Assembly: GCF_900110755.1 (NCBI RefSeq)
Contig: NZ_FOFF01000029.1
Coordinates: forward strand, 1 to 64,000
Origin: Streptomyces sp. yr375
GTDB taxonomy: Bacteria > Actinomycetota > Actinomycetes > Streptomycetales > Streptomycetaceae
Direction of reading: 5' to 3'
Length of the DNA stretch: 64,000 bases
This document shows positions 62,885-64,000 of the stretch, in pieces. The notes under the pieces were generated by a model that saw only the letters and a list, made by a program, of their open reading frames with translations, ran no database searches and was not told where the DNA came from. Each line of letters begins with the position of its first letter. The first letter of the stretch is position 1. The translations under genes were made by a program, and so were the position numbers.

Positions 62885-63946
62885 TCAGAGCGATGCCGGC
62901 CCGGCGGGCCACCAGTCGGAGAGCAGGGCCGCCAACTGGTCCGGGGTGGCGACCGAGCGGACCGGCACCTCCGGGGGCAGCAGGCGGCGGGCGAGTCCGC
63001 CGAGGGTGCTGCCGGGGCCGAGTTCGGCCAGCCGCAGCGGGCCCCGGGCCACGGCGGCGAGGGTGCGCATCGAGCCCGCCCAGCGCACGGGCATGACCAG
63101 GTGCCGCAGCATCAGGTCCCGCCAGCGCTCGGGGTCGCTGCGGTGCGCGCGGGCGTCGACGTTGGCGATCACCGGGCAGTGCGCGGGGTGCAGTTCGACG
63201 GCGGCGACCGCGGCGGCGAGGCGGGGGCGGGCCGCCGTCATCAGCGGGGTGTGGAAGGCCCCGCCGACCGGGATGCGGACCACCCGGGCGCCCGCCGCCT
63301 CCGCCTGCTCGGTCAGCGCGGCGACGGCGTCGGCGGTGCCGGAGACCACGACCTGGGCGGGGCCGTTGAGGTTGGCGACCCAGATCCGCGCCTCGGCGCC
63401 GGCCCGCAGCCGGGCGGCGAGCCGCTCGGCGTGGGCGGCGACATCGGGTCCGACCAGCACGGCCATGGTGCCGGGCACCCGGCGGGCCGCCTCCGCCATC
63501 GCCGCGCCGCGTTCGCAAACCAGCCGTCCGGCGTCCTCCAGGGTGAGCACCCCGGCGGCGGTCAGCGCGGCGAACTCGCCCAGGCTGTGCCCGGCGCACA
63601 CGGCCGGCCGGACCCCGCCGACGGCCGTGTCGAGCGCGTCGAGGATCACCATCTCCAGGGTGAACGTGGCGAGCTGGGCGTTGTCCGTGCGGGTCAGTTC
63701 GGCGGCGTCGGCGTGCAGCAGCAGCCGGCCGAGGTCACGGTCGCAGGCCTCGGACAGCCGGTCGACCACCTTCCAGTGCGCGGTGTCCCGCCACGGCTCC
63801 CCCATCCCGGGCCGCTGGGCACCCTGGCCGGGGAAGAGGAGCGCGGTCGCGGGGGCCACCGCCACCGGCATCGGCGTCGGCACGGATAGGGGGTCAGCCG
63901 TGGTCGGCGGCATGGTGGACGGCATCGTAGACATCGGCGCGGACAC
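62885..63946 (-). CDS. ACP S-malonyltransferase (FabD-like, trans-acting)
   Basis: This 353-aa acyltransferase has LFPGQGAQRPGMGE (~38), the catalytic Ser in CAGHSLGEFAAL (~115), and GGAFHTPLM (~225), whose AFH indicates malonyl specificity. It loads malonyl on carrier proteins. Both PKS modules have their own AT, so it may serve another carrier (for example with the KAS III-like protein) or lie just outside the cluster core. GTG 63946 has GGAAGG upstream; in-frame ATGs follow within 12 codons. The N-terminal ~30 residues are Met/Pro/Thr-rich. Confidence 0.88.
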   Translation of the reverse strand: MSAPMSTMPSTMPPTTADPLSVPTPMPVAVAPATALLFPGQGAQRPGMGEPWRDTAHWKVVDRLSEACDRDLGRLLLHADAAELTRTDNAQLATFTLEMVILDALDTAVGGVRPAVCAGHSLGEFAALTAAGVLTLEDAGRLVCERGAAMAEAARRVPGTMAVLVGPDVAAHAERLAARLRAGAEARIWVANLNGPAQVVVSGTADAVAALTEQAEAAGARVVRIPVGGAFHTPLMTAARPRLAAAVAAVELHPAHCPVIANVDARAHRSDPERWRDLMLRHLVMPVRWAGSMRTLAAVARGPLRLAELGPGSTLGGLARRLLPPEVPVRSVATPDQLAALLSDWWPAGPASL

Positions 63947-63960
63947 TCTCGACGACCTTC

Positions 63961-64000
63961 CAGTCCTTGTCAGTTCAGTCCTTGTCAGTTCAGTCCTTGT
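63961..64000. repeat. 15-bp direct repeats at the right edge
   Basis: The unit CAGTCCTTGTCAGTT is repeated at 63961 and 63976, with a third copy beginning at 63991 and cut by the window end. The array sits 15 bp upstream of the malonyltransferase start and may extend further right. Confidence 0.8.

Overview
The window is high-GC DNA with strong third-position GC bias, frequent GTG/TTG starts and GTGA/ATGA/TGATG gene overlaps. Typical streptomycete families are present (XRE-DUF5753 with DUF397, secreted RHS proteins, FkbH-like PKS domains). I read it as a Streptomyces or close relative chromosome segment. No rRNA, tRNA or CRISPR was recognised.

Left part, about 1-16,700: accessory and surface genes. 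It holds a truncated RsbW-like ATP-binding protein (minus), an XRE/DUF5753 regulator with a DUF397 partner behind a perfect 16-bp palindrome, a secreted protein, a frameshifted DUF397 remnant, and a polymorphic-toxin locus. That locus is an 8.2-kb RHS protein with an inserted ricin-type lectin, a Hint peptidase-like domain and a deaminase-like C-terminal toxin, followed by a candidate immunity gene. A secreted DNRLRE/FG-GAP protein is divergent from it.

Right part, about 16,900 to the window end: a large hybrid biosynthetic cluster. The plus-strand arm encodes a fatty acyl-AMP ligase, a 4,923-aa PKS (ACP-KS-AT-DH-ER(internally deleted)-KR-ACP-KS-AT-DH-KR-ACP-C-FkbH), a carrier/thioester-reductase protein and an alpha/beta hydrolase. 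It meets a long minus-strand arm end to end at 37,158/37,191. The minus arm, in transcription order, encodes a malonyltransferase and an EamA exporter, then (past the LuxR-like regulator, which is on the plus strand) a type II thioesterase, an ICL/PEP-mutase-like protein, a KAS III-like enzyme, a large diiron oxidase-like protein, an acyl-CoA dehydrogenase, a P450, two saccharopine dehydrogenases, a lysine N6-hydroxylase, an FAD amine oxidase, a cupin-MetRS-like-carrier fusion, a Cy-A(Cys-like)-PCP NRPS, an adenylate ligase, an ACP, a GNAT, a C45 hydrolase and a second P450.

The key inference is that lysine N-hydroxylase, cupin/MetRS-like protein and FAD oxidase form a hydrazine (N-N bond) synthetase of the Spb38-40 type. 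Here the cupin/MetRS-like protein carries an extra C-terminal carrier domain. Two saccharopine dehydrogenases could return the spent lysine carrier (aminoadipate semialdehyde) to lysine. Ligase, ACP and GNAT would handle the hydrazino acid, the NRPS would add a (probably cysteine-derived) unit, and the FAAL/PKS/C-FkbH/reductase arm would build a lipid-polyketide part. The product is not identifiable from sequence alone. A regulator gene with a rare TTA codon suggests bldA-dependent control.
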